Shown: positions 27,831-37,425 of the stretch, piece by piece
Layout of the letters: every line of letters starts with the position of its first letter
Numbering within the stretch: position 1 is the first letter of the stretch
Assembly: GCA_964631235.1 (NCBI GenBank)
Contig: CAZVZX010000015.1
Coordinates: forward strand, 1 to 64,000
Direction of reading: 5' to 3'
Length of the DNA stretch: 64,000 nucleotides
Source of the DNA: JARKPK01 sp964631235
GTDB lineage: Bacteria; Planctomycetota; Planctomycetia; Pirellulales; Thermoguttaceae
Notes under the pieces: model-generated
What the model saw: the letters and a program-made list of their open reading frames with translations, nothing else
Told to the model about the DNA's origin: nothing
The model's database searches: none
Translations under genes and position numbers: made by a program

Positions 27831-29573
27831 ATGGATTCCGTCGGCGCAATCTATTCGGTGGACGATACGATCGTCGCTATCGCTTCGGCCGCGGGCGGGG
27901 CGGCGCGCGGGTTGGTGCGGCTCAGCGGACCGAAGGCGGCTTCGGTCGCCGCTTCGCTGCTCGATCCGCGGGCGATGCCGAATCAGTTGCCCGTCGCGGT
28001 CGCCAACCGGTCAGCCGCTGGCGCGACGGTTGCCGACTTTTCGACTGTCCCCCCGTCGGTCGCAAACGCATCCCGTGCCGATTTGTCGGCCGCCGGGCTC
28101 GTCGGCGCTGGGCCGCGGGTTTGGCCGGTGACGCTGCAATTGCCCGAGTTCTACTCTCCGCTGCCGGCCGACTGGTTTTATTGGCCTCCGGGACGCAGCT
28201 ATACGGGCCAAGAGGTTGTCGAGCTGCACACGATTGGTTCGCCGCCGCTGCTGGAGGCATTGATCCGTGCGTTGTGCGGCGCCGGCGCACGGCTGGCCCG
28301 ACCGGGAGAGTTCACGCTTCGGGCGTTTCTTTCCGGAAGGATCGACCTGACTCAGGCCGAGGCGGTGCTCGGCGTGATCGACGCGGCCAATCGTCGCCAG
28401 TGGGAGGCTGCGGTTCGGCAGCTTGCCGGCGGACTGAGCCGTCCGTTGGCTGAACTGCGAGCGGATTTGCTCGATCTGTTGGCCGATATCGAGGCCGGTT
28501 TGGATTTCGCCGAGGAAGACATCCGTTTCGTCACGCGCGACGAGATCGAACGGCGGCTCTCGGCGGCCATCGAGGCGGCGGAAGGCGTCGCCCGGCAATT
28601 GGCAGGCCGACGTCTCGATAGCGATCGGCTGCGCGCGGTGCTGGTCGGGCCGCCGAATGCTGGCAAGAGCAGCCTGTTCAATGCCCTGGTGCAGCGGCCG
28701 GCGGCGCTGGTTGCCGAGGTTGCGGGCACAACCCGCGACTACCTGACGGCACCGCTCGACTGCGACGGAATTACCTGGGAGCTGATCGATACGCCCGGCG
28801 TTGTTCCCGTCGGCCCCGATGGGAATGAGGCGGGACGGTCAGTCGCCGAGTTATGTTCCGCGGAACGAAGCACAGCGAAAGAAACGCCGCCCGCCGGACC
28901 GGCGTTCATTGTGACGCCTGCCCCCATGCCGGCCAGTGCGGCGGGCCTGGATCGGTTTATTGCGGCCGCAGCGTTGCGTTGTATCGAGCAGGCTGATCTG
29001 CTGCTTATTTGCTTGCCGGTGGATGGGTCGGCCGATGAGGACGTTGCGGCCCGCTGGGCGTCATCCGCACGCGAATTGGCCGCGGCGAGTGGTACGCCCG
29101 ACGGAGCCGGCCGACCGGCGCGGCACCTGATCGTCTATACCAAAAGCGACCTGTATGAAGGGCCGATCGGTGCGGCTTCACCGTGGATCGCCCTTGGGCG
29201 GGCTGTCCAGTCGAGTGGCCGTGGGCGGCCGGATCACGCGGGCGAGCTGACCGACGCCGCGCCGTTGGCGGTCAGCAGTCGCACGGGAAGCGGATTGGCG
29301 GAACTGCGCGAACGGCTGCGCCAGGTGGCCATTGAGTTGCACGCCGGACAAGGCGACGCAGTGGCCTCAACCGCGCTCCGTTGCGCCGAATCGATCGATC
29401 ATGCACAAACCGGGTTGGCCGAGGCGCGGGAGGCCTGCCGGGCGGGCGAGGGCGACGAGCTGCTGGCCGAGCGTCTTCGCGGCGTGCTCGACGCTTTGGG
29501 GCGAATCGTCGGAGCCGTCTATACCGAGGAGCTGCTCGGCAATATCTTCAGCCGCTTCTGTGTGGGCAAGTGA
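27831..29573 (+). CDS. mnmE: tRNA uridine-5-carboxymethylaminomethyl modification GTPase MnmE
   Basis: GTPase of 580 aa that, with MnmG, modifies wobble uridine in tRNAs. The N-terminal folate-binding domain begins DDTIVAIASAAGG. The G domain has GPPNAGKSS (G1, 273-281), TTRD (G2, 300-303), DTPG (G3, 320-323) and TKSD (G4, 437-440, Thr replacing the usual Asn). The chain ends with the conserved FCVGK, whose Cys is catalytic. The usual length is about 450; the surplus lies in two low-complexity insertions, about 45-98 and 327-380. The start at 27831 gives the conserved N terminus; the ribosome site is a weak AGG. mnmG is not in the window. Confidence 0.93.
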   Translation: MDSVGAIYSVDDTIVAIASAAGGAARGLVRLSGPKAASVAASLLDPRAMPNQLPVAVANRSAAGATVADFSTVPPSVANASRADLSAAGLVGAGPRVWPVTLQLPEFYSPLPADWFYWPPGRSYTGQEVVELHTIGSPPLLEALIRALCGAGARLARPGEFTLRAFLSGRIDLTQAEAVLGVIDAANRRQWEAAVRQLAGGLSRPLAELRADLLDLLADIEAGLDFAEEDIRFVTRDEIERRLSAAIEAAEGVARQLAGRRLDSDRLRAVLVGPPNAGKSSLFNALVQRPAALVAEVAGTTRDYLTAPLDCDGITWELIDTPGVVPVGPDGNEAGRSVAELCSAERSTAKETPPAGPAFIVTPAPMPASAAGLDRFIAAAALRCIEQADLLLICLPVDGSADEDVAARWASSARELAAASGTPDGAGRPARHLIVYTKSDLYEGPIGAASPWIALGRAVQSSGRGRPDHAGELTDAAPLAVSSRTGSGLAELRERLRQVAIELHAGQGDAVASTALRCAESIDHAQTGLAEAREACRAGEGDELLAERLRGVLDALGRIVGAVYTEELLGNIFSRFCVGK

Positions 29574-30097
29574 GGCCGGCGTTCCCCGCGGCCGATTGCA
29601 GACCGTCGCGAGTAGCCGTGGTGCCGGTTTGCGGCGGAATGCAAACCGGGGTTCGACGGCACCATTGAACGTCGCTGCTTGGCGGAATCGCTTTTGAACG
29701 CAGCGTCGTGGCGGATTCCTCCCCTCGTATCTCCGCAGCAAAGGATCGGCGGCGGGATGACTGCGGAGAACGGCCCCTTCCCGCCCGGGCGAACGATGCT
29801 CGGCATCGCGGGCGGCGAATACCCGGGCGAGTTGGCCCGCGCGTTCTCGTGAAAACAGCGTTCGATCCAATGGCCCGGGCAGTCCCCTCGGCGGCAAAAG
29901 GGATAAACGAGAAAAACGCTGCCGGGAACCTCAGGACGGGGACGGGCAAAATGGGGCAGAAAGGGCTAGGCGAAGTCTCCCCAAACTGCTATATCTAACC
30001 GGGAATACCTCCGCAGTACGGGCGGGAGATCGTCGGCCGGCTCAACAGCTCAGCGGCCACTCGCGTTTCTGGACGGAGAAAGGGAAGAACACGGGCC
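29574..30097. other. Intergenic region mnmE/methyltransferase
   Basis: No gene is supported. Apart from the inverted repeat at 29624-29649, nothing recognisable is seen. No clear promoter is visible for the downstream gene. Confidence 0.45.
29624..29649. repeat. Perfect 9-bp inverted repeat after mnmE
   Basis: CCGGTTTGC and GCAAACCGG flank an 8-nt loop, 51 nt beyond the mnmE stop. An additional pair GGTGCC/GGCACC could extend the fold on the outside. No T-run follows, so it is a stable RNA hairpin but not a classical terminator. Confidence 0.4.
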
Positions 30098-30844
30098 ATG
30101 ATCTCGAAGTCGGGTCGTCGGGTCTCGGGTGGCGATCAGCAGTCGGCGGCGGGCCGGCGCAAGAAACTTATTAATCGTTTGCTGGAAAACCGGCTTATTC
30201 GCAAGGTTAGCTTTGAGAAATATCGCCAAAAAGTCCGCGACGTGTACGACGGACCGAAGGGGGCGATGCTGGCTACGTGCAGCGCCATTTCGTTGCACAC
30301 CACCTTTGGCGAGCGGTTGTTCCGCACACGGAAGTTCGATCTCGCCGGCGTGAAACGCGTGCTCGATGTCGGCAGCGGTGCCGGCCAGATCGCCAAGCAT
30401 CTGCTGAAATATGCCGACGCGGAAACCGAACTGACCTGCATCGATCTGTCGGGCGAGATGCTGCGGCGGGCCCGCGCCCGGCTGAAAAGCGACCGGCCGC
30501 GGTTCGTGGTGGCCGATCTGACGTCGCTGCCCTTCCCCGACGAGTATTTCGACTGCGTCACCTGCGGTTACGTTCTCGAACACCTGCCCGACGCCCGGCT
30601 GGGTCTGAGGGAAATCGGGCGGGTGCTCGCCCCCGGTGGCCGGCTTCTGTTGTTGACCACCGAAGACAACTTCTCCGGCGCATGCACCAGCCTGATTTGG
30701 TGCTGTCGAACGTACAACCGGCGGGAATTGCGGCATATTTCCGAACAACTCGGCCTGATATGGCACCGCGAGTTGTGGTTCTCGCAGATTCATAAGGTGC
30801 TCAGGGCCGGCGGAATCTGCGTGGAAATGGTCAAGCAAGGCTGA
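30098..30844 (+). CDS. Class I SAM-dependent methyltransferase
   Basis: A 248-aa methyltransferase of the Methyltransf_11 type. The SAM-binding motif I is VLDVGSGAGQIAKHL, motif II ELTCIDLSGEML, motif III FVVADLTSLPFPDEYFDCVT, and motif post-I continues with LEHLPDARLGLREIGRVLAPGG. The first 45 residues are basic. Such proteins methylate lipids, quinones or small molecules; the substrate cannot be assigned. A UbiE/MenG-like role in menaquinone synthesis is possible since the organism has mqnE, but it is not supported by specific motifs. The start at 30098 has AGGGAAG about 13 nt upstream. Confidence 0.85.
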   Translation: MISKSGRRVSGGDQQSAAGRRKKLINRLLENRLIRKVSFEKYRQKVRDVYDGPKGAMLATCSAISLHTTFGERLFRTRKFDLAGVKRVLDVGSGAGQIAKHLLKYADAETELTCIDLSGEMLRRARARLKSDRPRFVVADLTSLPFPDEYFDCVTCGYVLEHLPDARLGLREIGRVLAPGGRLLLLTTEDNFSGACTSLIWCCRTYNRRELRHISEQLGLIWHRELWFSQIHKVLRAGGICVEMVKQG

Positions 30845-31976
30845 CCGGCGGCTTCTGCCCAGGCCTCGCACTGTCGAGATTCGCCGGCAAGGATGTCGCC
30901 GCTCGGGGCAGTTCGATTCGGCGTTCGGGATGTCGCTGCAAGAATCAAGGGCCGTTCAGTCGCGTTCCGCTTGCCGTTGAGGCCGGTTGCCTTCTGATTC
31001 CATCTTGACTTTGCGCGGCCTCGCGGGCGCTGCCCGATCAGCGCGTCGTCGGAGCGCAGTGCCGATTGCTTACGACAGGGGCCGAGCGATTTGATGAGGA
31101 ACCCTCGTCTTGGCGCGATCGCTGTTTGCGTCGGCTTGATGTCTGCGGGCGGTTGGAAGGGGTTCGTGGCGAGCCGTGCGGAAATTCTTTGACGCAATCT
31201 TTTGGCTTTCGCGTGTTTCGGCCTTGACAGATTTTCAGCCGACGCTATTTATTCATCTTCAGACATCGACTATTGTCTCAAGTTCCGAGTTGCGGGTTGA
31301 CGTTGTTGAGCAACAGGATGGATCGCAAGCGGCTAAGGAACAGTTTGGCGGTGCCGTCGTTTGCCCGTTCGGTGGAACGGCCTTCTTCATGTCGGCTGGG
31401 AGCATGGTCGGTCCGGTCGCCGGTAAGCTGTGCAACGCACCGGGATATAATCGTGGTGATCAATGGCGACCGTCGGCGGCATCGTTGCCGAACCGGCGGG
31501 ATGGATCGAGTCTGATGTGCTCAAAGGAGGGGAGCGAATCGCTGAACCGCGTTCTCTATTGAACATGCAGCCGCACCCGAGGCGGGCAAGGCGGGTGCAG
31601 ATTCCGGTGATCGAACGGCCGTTTTCCCGTGAGGAATCACCGCGTTTTTCGCAGCTCGCCGCAGGGGGCTTGGTCGGTGTGCGATCGGACGATGCCCCCG
31701 CCAACTCGGTGTTCCAAGGAATCAATTGAGGCGGGCCTAGAGTTCGGACTGCGGTTCGGACTCGGGCGGACACGGCGGTAATGGTTCGCCTGGAGCGACG
31801 GAGGGATTCGGTATTCGCGCGGCACGGCCTCTTTCGCGCAGGAGAGAAACCGCCCCGTTCGGCCCGCGAGCGATAGGAGTCTATTTTTTCGGAAATTCTC
31901 CGACGGCTGCGACGGAATCGCCCGCCGCGGCGTTGGCGAAGAAACGTCTGTTGGTCGGTCATGAAAGGATGAGACG
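30845..31976. other. 1.1-kb stretch without a convincing gene
   Basis: Open frames here are short, overlap in conflicting frames and resemble nothing known. A strong promoter-like pair lies at 31224-31251 and a dyad at 31261-31278. A direct repeat GTTCGGACT occurs twice around 31742-31764. The stretch may encode an untranslated RNA or a long leader for the aminomutase gene. Confidence 0.5.
31224..31251 (+). promoter_or_regulatory. Candidate sigma-70-type promoter
   Basis: TTGACA at 31224-31229 and TATTTA at 31246-31251 are separated by 16 bp. A dyad (AGACA, 8 nt, TGTCT) follows at 31261-31278, where a transcript would start. The nearest gene is kamA, 725 nt downstream, so it may serve an RNA or a long leader. 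Confidence 0.4.
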
Positions 31977-33302
31977 ATGACCAGCTTTGATATGGACCCG
32001 TCCGGGTTTGTTCACCAAGAGGAAGAAGAGCCTCCGAGTCCGGATGGTCCGGCGACGGGTGTTTCGCCGGCGTCGGCGGCCCGGCGATTGCCGCACGTTC
32101 GTCGGCAACCGTTGCTCTTTCCCGATCGCGAACTTTTTCCGCGATTCTCATTCGACGGGGCGGGTTGCCCCCCTCGCACTTCGGTTCGCACGCGGCATTT
32201 TCGCCGCGAGTTCTTCCCCGACGTTCCCGATCGCCTGTGGAACGATTGGCAGTGGCAGGTTCGGCACCGTTTTCGCACCCTGGCGCAGATTTCGCGGGTT
32301 TTGGATTTATGCGACGACGAGCGAGCCGCCCTGCTGCAAGGCGCGTCGATGCTGCCGGTGGGGATCACTCCCTACTACATGAGCCTGCTCGACCACGACG
32401 ATCCGCAACAACCGCTCCGCAAGACGGTGGTTCCGCGGCTGGCCGAATTCGTCCATTCTCCCGGCGAGGCCGAAGATCCGTTGAACGAAGAGTCGGATAG
32501 CCCGGTGCCGGGGTTGGTTCATCGTTATCCCGACCGCGTGTTGTTGCTGGTGCTCGACTTCTGTTCCAGCTATTGCCGCTATTGCACTCGTTCTCGGGTG
32601 GTCGGGCATGGCGAAATCACGCCGGGCCGGGCGCGGTTGGAACGGGCGATCGAGTACATTGCGCGAACTCCCACGGTCCGCGACGTGCTTCTCTCCGGCG
32701 GCGATCCGCTGGTGCTGGCCGACGAGAAGCTCGATTGGCTGCTCGGCCGGCTTCGGCAGATCCGCCATGTGGAGATCGTTCGGATCGGCACGAAGGTTCC
32801 GGCCGTGTTGCCGCAACGAATCACGCCGGCATTGGTGAAGATGTTGCGCAAGTACCATCCCCTGTGGATGAGCCTGCATTTCGTCCATCCCGACGAATGC
32901 ACGCCCGAAAGCTATCGCGCCTGCGCGCGGCTGGCCGATGCGGGCATTCCCTTGGGCTCGCAAACGGTGCTGCTCAAGGGGGTGAACGATTCGGTGCCGG
33001 TGATGCGCGACCTGATGCACTCGTTGCTGCGGATGCGGGTGCGGCCGTACTACTTGTACCAATGCGATCCGATCGTCGGATCGGCCCACTTCCGCACGTC
33101 GGTCGATAAAGGGTTGGAGATTATCGGCGGTTTGCGCGGGCACACCAGCGGCTATGCCGTACCGCATTACGTGATCGACGCTCCCGGCGGCGGCGGCAAA
33201 ATCCCGTTGCAGCCGCAAACCGTGGTCGAGCGATGCGACGACTGCGTGGTGCTTCGCAACTACGAAGGCAATCTCTATCGCTACCCCGACGAACAACAAT
33301 AA
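31977..33302 (+). CDS. kamA: Lysine 2,3-aminomutase (KamA-type radical SAM)
   Basis: A 441-aa radical-SAM/PLP aminomutase predicted to interconvert L-lysine and beta-lysine. The cluster motif is CSSYCRYC (Cys196, Cys200, Cys203) and the glycine-rich SAM site follows as LLSGGDPLVL. The PLP lysine lies in APGGGGKIPL (Lys408). Asp in YQCDPIVGSAHFRT and in YVIDAPGGGG match positions that bind the substrate amine in clostridial lysine aminomutase. The N-terminal 70 residues are an acidic, Pro-rich extension. AGGA is 8 nt upstream of the start. Two ATP-grasp ligases follow on the same strand. EpmB, which acts on EF-P, is a relative, but no efp or epmA lies nearby. Confidence 0.88.
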   Translation: MTSFDMDPSGFVHQEEEEPPSPDGPATGVSPASAARRLPHVRRQPLLFPDRELFPRFSFDGAGCPPRTSVRTRHFRREFFPDVPDRLWNDWQWQVRHRFRTLAQISRVLDLCDDERAALLQGASMLPVGITPYYMSLLDHDDPQQPLRKTVVPRLAEFVHSPGEAEDPLNEESDSPVPGLVHRYPDRVLLLVLDFCSSYCRYCTRSRVVGHGEITPGRARLERAIEYIARTPTVRDVLLSGGDPLVLADEKLDWLLGRLRQIRHVEIVRIGTKVPAVLPQRITPALVKMLRKYHPLWMSLHFVHPDECTPESYRACARLADAGIPLGSQTVLLKGVNDSVPVMRDLMHSLLRMRVRPYYLYQCDPIVGSAHFRTSVDKGLEIIGGLRGHTSGYAVPHYVIDAPGGGGKIPLQPQTVVERCDDCVVLRNYEGNLYRYPDEQQ

Positions 33303-33587
33303 CCCGGCCAGCGGTACGACGAACGCCGTCTTCCGGGCCTCCCACGATGCGCACTCTCTCACGGATGAACAACCGCGGTCAGGGTGCGCATTGGGGAAAA
33401 TCCCCGGATGTTCCGCTCGTTTGAAGCAGTGTTTCTATTTCTTCATTGAGATCGGGCCGCGTAGTAAAAAAACGGCCGGCAAAGCGACGGATGTGGTTTT
33501 TTTTCGCCGGACCCGCGTCCGCCGCTTCTCGTCCTCCGCGATTTCCCTTAGATTTGCAATTCTTTGGTCTAGATTTGCGGTTCCACG

Positions 33588-34595
33588 ATGAAGATCGGCC
33601 TGACCTACGATTTGCGCGACGACTACCTTGCGGCCGGCTACGGCGAAGAGGAGACTGCCGAGTTCGATCGTCCCGACACGATCGACGCCATCGAACAGGC
33701 GCTTCGGGCGCTGGGCCATCAGGTCGATCGCATCGGCCGCGGGCGGGCGTTGGCGGCTCGGCTGGCCGCCGGCGACCGCTGGGATTTGGTGTTCAACATC
33801 GCCGAGGGGCTTAACGGCCGGGCGCGCGAATCGCAGGTTCCGGCCCTGCTCGACCTTTTCGACATTCCCTACACCTTTTCCGATCCGTTGGTGCTGGCGG
33901 TCGCCTTGCATAAGGAGATGACCAAGGCCTTGGTCCGGCAGTGGGGAATCCCGACGCCGGATTTCGCGGTGATCGAATCGATCGACGATGCCGATCGGGT
34001 GACGCTGCCGCCGCCGTTGTTCGTCAAGCCTGCGGCCGAGGGCACCAGCAAGGGCGTCTCGGCTGCCTCGCGGGTCGAGGATCGCACGCGGCTGCGCGAA
34101 GTGGCCGAGCGGCTTTTGACCGAGTTTCGCCAGCCGCTCTTGGTCGAACGCTACCTGCCGGGCCGCGAGTTCACCGTCGGGCTGTTGGGCACCGGGCCCA
34201 AGGCGTCGGTGGTCGGCACGCTAGAGGTCCACCTGCTGCCCGGGGCAGAGGCAGGCGTCTATTCCTACAAGAACAAAGAGGATTGCGAAACCCTTTGCCG
34301 TTACGAGTTGGGCGACCCGCAGGCCGACCCGACGGTGCGCGCCGCCGAGCAAATCGCGCTAAATGCTTGGCGGGCGTTGGGCTGCCGCGATGCCGGCCGA
34401 GTCGATCTCCGCTGCGACGAACGGGGCCAGCCGCAGTTCATCGAGGTCAATCCCTTGCCCGGGTTGCACCCCTCGCATTCCGACTTGCCGATCATTTGCC
34501 AACTGCGCGGCGTCGAATACGTGGGGCTGATTTCGGCAATCGTCGCCTCGGCTACAGAGCGGCTTGCGCCTTCGGCCGACGGTCGGCGACGATAG
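33588..34595 (+). CDS. ATP-grasp ligase, D-Ala-D-Ala-ligase-like (first copy)
   Basis: A 335-aa ATP-grasp enzyme related to D-alanine-D-alanine ligase, forming amide bonds through an acyl-phosphate. The N-terminal domain carries DLVFNIAEGLNGRARESQVPA, the Ddl-like first block. The ATP site includes FVKPAAEGTSKGVS and LLVERYLPGREFTVGLLG. The metal-binding end reads RVDLRCDERGQPQFIEVNPL followed by PGLHPSHSDLP. It lacks the Ddl hallmark PGMTxxS and has HPSHSDLP instead, so peptidoglycan D-Ala-D-Ala formation is unlikely. It lies 285 nt after kamA and 33 nt before a second ligase, suggesting a shared pathway. No clear ribosome site is visible. Confidence 0.85.
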   Translation: MKIGLTYDLRDDYLAAGYGEEETAEFDRPDTIDAIEQALRALGHQVDRIGRGRALAARLAAGDRWDLVFNIAEGLNGRARESQVPALLDLFDIPYTFSDPLVLAVALHKEMTKALVRQWGIPTPDFAVIESIDDADRVTLPPPLFVKPAAEGTSKGVSAASRVEDRTRLREVAERLLTEFRQPLLVERYLPGREFTVGLLGTGPKASVVGTLEVHLLPGAEAGVYSYKNKEDCETLCRYELGDPQADPTVRAAEQIALNAWRALGCRDAGRVDLRCDERGQPQFIEVNPLPGLHPSHSDLPIICQLRGVEYVGLISAIVASATERLAPSADGRRR

Positions 34596-34628
34596 CGGAA
34601 AAGGGCCGCCCTCCCAAGGAACCCGAGA

Positions 34629-35729
34629 ATGCGGATTGCGATCGTCCACAACGCGGTTGGCGCGCAGTCGTCGATCGACGATCAAGACGTATTGGTCCAA
34701 GTGGCGACGGTGGCCGAGGCTCTCGACCGCCTGGGGCATCAGAACTGGGCCGTGCCGGCAACGCTCGATCTGGCCTCGCTCCGCGCCCGTTTAGAGTCGG
34801 ATCGTCCGGATGTGGTGTTCAACTTGGTCGAGGGATTAGAAGGTTGGGATTCGCTGAGCCACCTGGCCCCGGCATTGTTCGATGCCATGGGCCTAGCCTA
34901 CACCGGCAATTCGACCGAAGCCACCTTCTTGACCGCGAACAAGGTGCTGGCCAAGCAGACGCTGCGCGCCGCGGGCTTGCCGACGCCCGACTGGATCGGG
35001 CCGATCGCGCCGACGAAGCGAGCGCGTGCCGACCAGATATCGGGCGCTGCTTCGCGCGTGCCCGGCAGTGGGGGCGGCCCGCTGGGGCGAACGGCCTGTA
35101 AAACAGTGGGGCGAGACGCAGGGGCGGCCTCGTTGCCCGAGAGATCTTCAGAGCGCGCCGCCCGCTGGATTCTCAAAGGAGCCTGGGAGCAGGCGTCGCG
35201 GTGTCTCGACGACGATGCCGTGGTGTTCGGCCGACACGATGAAGTACATGCTCAACTGGCGGCCCGGGCGGCACAGTTCGGCCGGCCGTGGTTTGCCGAG
35301 CAGTTCATCGCCGGGCGCGAGTTCAACTTGGCCTTGTTGGCCGACGGCGATCGTCCGCGGGTGCTGCCGCCGGCGGAAATCGACTTCTCGGCCTTCCCGC
35401 CAGACAAGCCGCGGATTGTCGGTTATCGGGCCAAATGGCTGGCCGACTCGTTCGAGTACCACCACACGCCGCGGCGGTTCGAGTTCGATGCGGCCGACGG
35501 GCCGCTGCTTGCCGAATTGGAGCGGCTGGCGCGCGACTGCTGGACCGCCTTCGACCTGAAGGGCTACGTTCGCGTCGATTTCCGGGTCGATGAGCAGGGC
35601 CGCCCGTGGATTCTGGAGATCAACACCAACCCCTGCCTCTCGCCCGATGCCGGGTTCGCGGCCGCCGTGGAGCGGGCCGGGCTGAGTTTCGATTCCGTCA
35701 TTGCCGCCGTGTTGGCCGCCGCTTTGTAG
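34629..35729 (+). CDS. ATP-grasp ligase, D-Ala-D-Ala-ligase-like (second copy)
   Basis: A 366-aa paralogue of the preceding gene. It shares DVVFNLVEGLEGWDSLSHLA in the N-terminal domain, the WILKGAWEQASRCLDD lid region, WFAEQFIAGREFNLALL and the C-terminal metal site RVDFRVDEQGRPWILEINTN with PCLSPDAGF. Residues about 130-165 form a low-complexity insertion (Gly/Ser/Arg-rich) absent from the first copy. AAGGA is 8 nt upstream and the gene is 33 nt from its neighbour, so translation is probably coupled to the same transcript. Substrates may include a beta-amino acid made by the adjacent aminomutase (inference). Confidence 0.85.
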   Translation: MRIAIVHNAVGAQSSIDDQDVLVQVATVAEALDRLGHQNWAVPATLDLASLRARLESDRPDVVFNLVEGLEGWDSLSHLAPALFDAMGLAYTGNSTEATFLTANKVLAKQTLRAAGLPTPDWIGPIAPTKRARADQISGAASRVPGSGGGPLGRTACKTVGRDAGAASLPERSSERAARWILKGAWEQASRCLDDDAVVFGRHDEVHAQLAARAAQFGRPWFAEQFIAGREFNLALLADGDRPRVLPPAEIDFSAFPPDKPRIVGYRAKWLADSFEYHHTPRRFEFDAADGPLLAELERLARDCWTAFDLKGYVRVDFRVDEQGRPWILEINTNPCLSPDAGFAAAVERAGLSFDSVIAAVLAAAL

Positions 35730-36005
35730 CGGACGGCTGCTTGAGGGTGGAGCTGATTCGCTATTCTTCGACACGCTGGCTATTGCCGTGCAAGGACTTC
35801 CGGCATATCCTTCACGCACGGATCAGGGGGACGTTCGCACATTCTTCAGCCGGAAGCAAGTCGTCGCTCGACCGGGGCGCGGTGCGCGAGTTGGCGTGGT
35901 GGGGCGGGCGATTGGCGCAGGCGTTGCCCGCTGTGTGACGGCGTGCGGTCGTACCGCGAGCACAGGCGGGCATCGCCCGCGATACAAAGCAAGGAATTGT
36001 CGAAG

Positions 36006-37271
36006 ATGAACGCAGTCGTCGTGCGGCGCGCGGCTTGGGCAATGGTTTCTGCCTTGGGGTTGGCCTTCGTCGGCGGGTGCGAGGGACCGTCGCGTCCGGC
36101 TGCGGCGGTCGAGAAGCCGAAGGTCGATGTAACCGCCCCGGTCAAACAGATTCTCGTCGATAGCGAGTATTATCCCGGGGTGTTCGAAGCGGTCGATTCG
36201 GTGGATATCCGCGCCCAGGTTACGGGGTACTTGATCGACATTCCGTACCTCCGCGCCGAATCGTTCCTTAGAAAAGGCAAGGTCGCCAAGGACGACGAAT
36301 TGTTCTTGATCGACCCTCGCCCGTTCCAGAAGACGGTGGAACGGCTCGAAGCGGATGCGAAGGCTCTCGAGGCCCAGGTCATCCGTTGGCGGGCGGAAGA
36401 GGCGCGGAACAAGCAGTTGCTTGCCGCCAACACGATCAGCCGCGAGGAGTTCGATCGCATCGTGGCCGCCCGCCTTTCCAGCGAGGCGCAGCACGAGGCC
36501 GCCTTGGCCCAAATTGGCGAAGCTCGATTGAAGCTCGAGTATTGCCGCATCACGGCCCCGTTTGCCGGACGGATCAGTCGGAACAACGTCAGCGTGGGCA
36601 ACTTGGTGTCGGCGGACTCCACGCTGCTGACCAATTTGGTTTCGATCGATCCGATCTACGTAGTGTTCCATGTCGAAGAACGGATTTTGCAGCGCTACAT
36701 TCGCCTGAAGGCGGAAGGCAAGTTGAAGGAAGACGAGAACCAGCGCACGCTGATCGAAGTCGGCCTCGATGATGACCCGCCCGATAGCTATCCGCACCCG
36801 GGTTGGATCGATTTCGGCGACAACCGAGTTGATCCGAACACGGGAACGTATCTTCTTCGCGGCGTGTTGAACAACGCCGACGACCGATTCAAGCCGGGCT
36901 ATTCCGCACGGGTTCGGTTGCTGATGGGCTCGCCCCGCGAGCGATTGCTGGTGCCGGAGCGGGCCATCGGCCGCGATCTCGACCAGAGATATGTTTATGT
37001 TGTCGGGCCCGACAACAAAGTCGCCTATCGCAAAGTGCAAACAGGCCGGCTGTACGGCCCGTTGCGGGTGATCGACGAGGGCCTTGGGCCGGACGATCGA
37101 GTGGTGGTGGCCGGGGTGCAGTTCGTTCGCCCGGGGATGGTCGTCGAGCCACGCGTTGTCGCTTCGCCATCGAGCGGCGCAGGCGGCGCTCGGTCGGAGG
37201 CTCCGCCCGGCCAAACGTCCAATGGGAACGAGCAACCTGAGAAGGCGGTCGGCGCGGGAGCAGGTTCCTGA
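36006..37271 (+). CDS. RND efflux periplasmic adaptor (membrane fusion protein), lipoprotein
   Basis: A 421-aa membrane fusion protein that links an inner-membrane RND pump to an outer-membrane channel. The leader ends in a lipobox-like LAFVGGC, suggesting lipid anchoring at Cys. The hybrid motif is typical of HlyD/AcrA proteins: VDIRAQVTGYLIDIPYLRAE, a coiled-coil hairpin at about 105-175, then YCRITAPFAGRISRNNVSVG and a beta-barrel containing YVVFHVEERIL and LLRGVLNNAD. The Pro/Ser-rich tail is disordered. AAGGA is 10 nt upstream of ATG 36006. The RND permease gene follows 155 nt downstream. No TolC-like gene is in the window. Confidence 0.93.
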   Translation: MNAVVVRRAAWAMVSALGLAFVGGCEGPSRPAAAVEKPKVDVTAPVKQILVDSEYYPGVFEAVDSVDIRAQVTGYLIDIPYLRAESFLRKGKVAKDDELFLIDPRPFQKTVERLEADAKALEAQVIRWRAEEARNKQLLAANTISREEFDRIVAARLSSEAQHEAALAQIGEARLKLEYCRITAPFAGRISRNNVSVGNLVSADSTLLTNLVSIDPIYVVFHVEERILQRYIRLKAEGKLKEDENQRTLIEVGLDDDPPDSYPHPGWIDFGDNRVDPNTGTYLLRGVLNNADDRFKPGYSARVRLLMGSPRERLLVPERAIGRDLDQRYVYVVGPDNKVAYRKVQTGRLYGPLRVIDEGLGPDDRVVVAGVQFVRPGMVVEPRVVASPSSGAGGARSEAPPGQTSNGNEQPEKAVGAGAGS

Positions 37272-37425
37272 CGAACGAAGCGTTGAAAATGGACTTTCTT
37301 AATGGCGGTTTCGCATCGATCCCGGCGATTTCTTCCCGAAAAGGTCGGTGTCGTTGCTCGACTGAAGTGCTGATCTGAAGGACAGAAATCCGAGCAGAGT
37401 GCTCGATAGCAGCCGGACGGACGAC

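Noticed and set aside
25747..27849. A 700-codon minus-strand frame opposite the sigma-54 activator
   Set aside because: The plus strand encodes intact FHA, GAF, AAA+ and HTH motifs. The antisense product matches nothing.
31446..31451. A perfect TATAAT hexamer as a promoter -10
   Set aside because: No acceptable -35 element lies 16-18 bp upstream.
31387..32151. A 254-codon minus-strand frame before kamA
   Set aside because: The composition is Arg/Ser-rich without domains, and it overlaps the kamA start on the other strand.
33470..33530. A-run and T-run after kamA as a possible terminator
   Set aside because: AAAAAAA and TTTTTTTT can pair only across a loop of about 30 nt, and no GC stem directly precedes the T-run.
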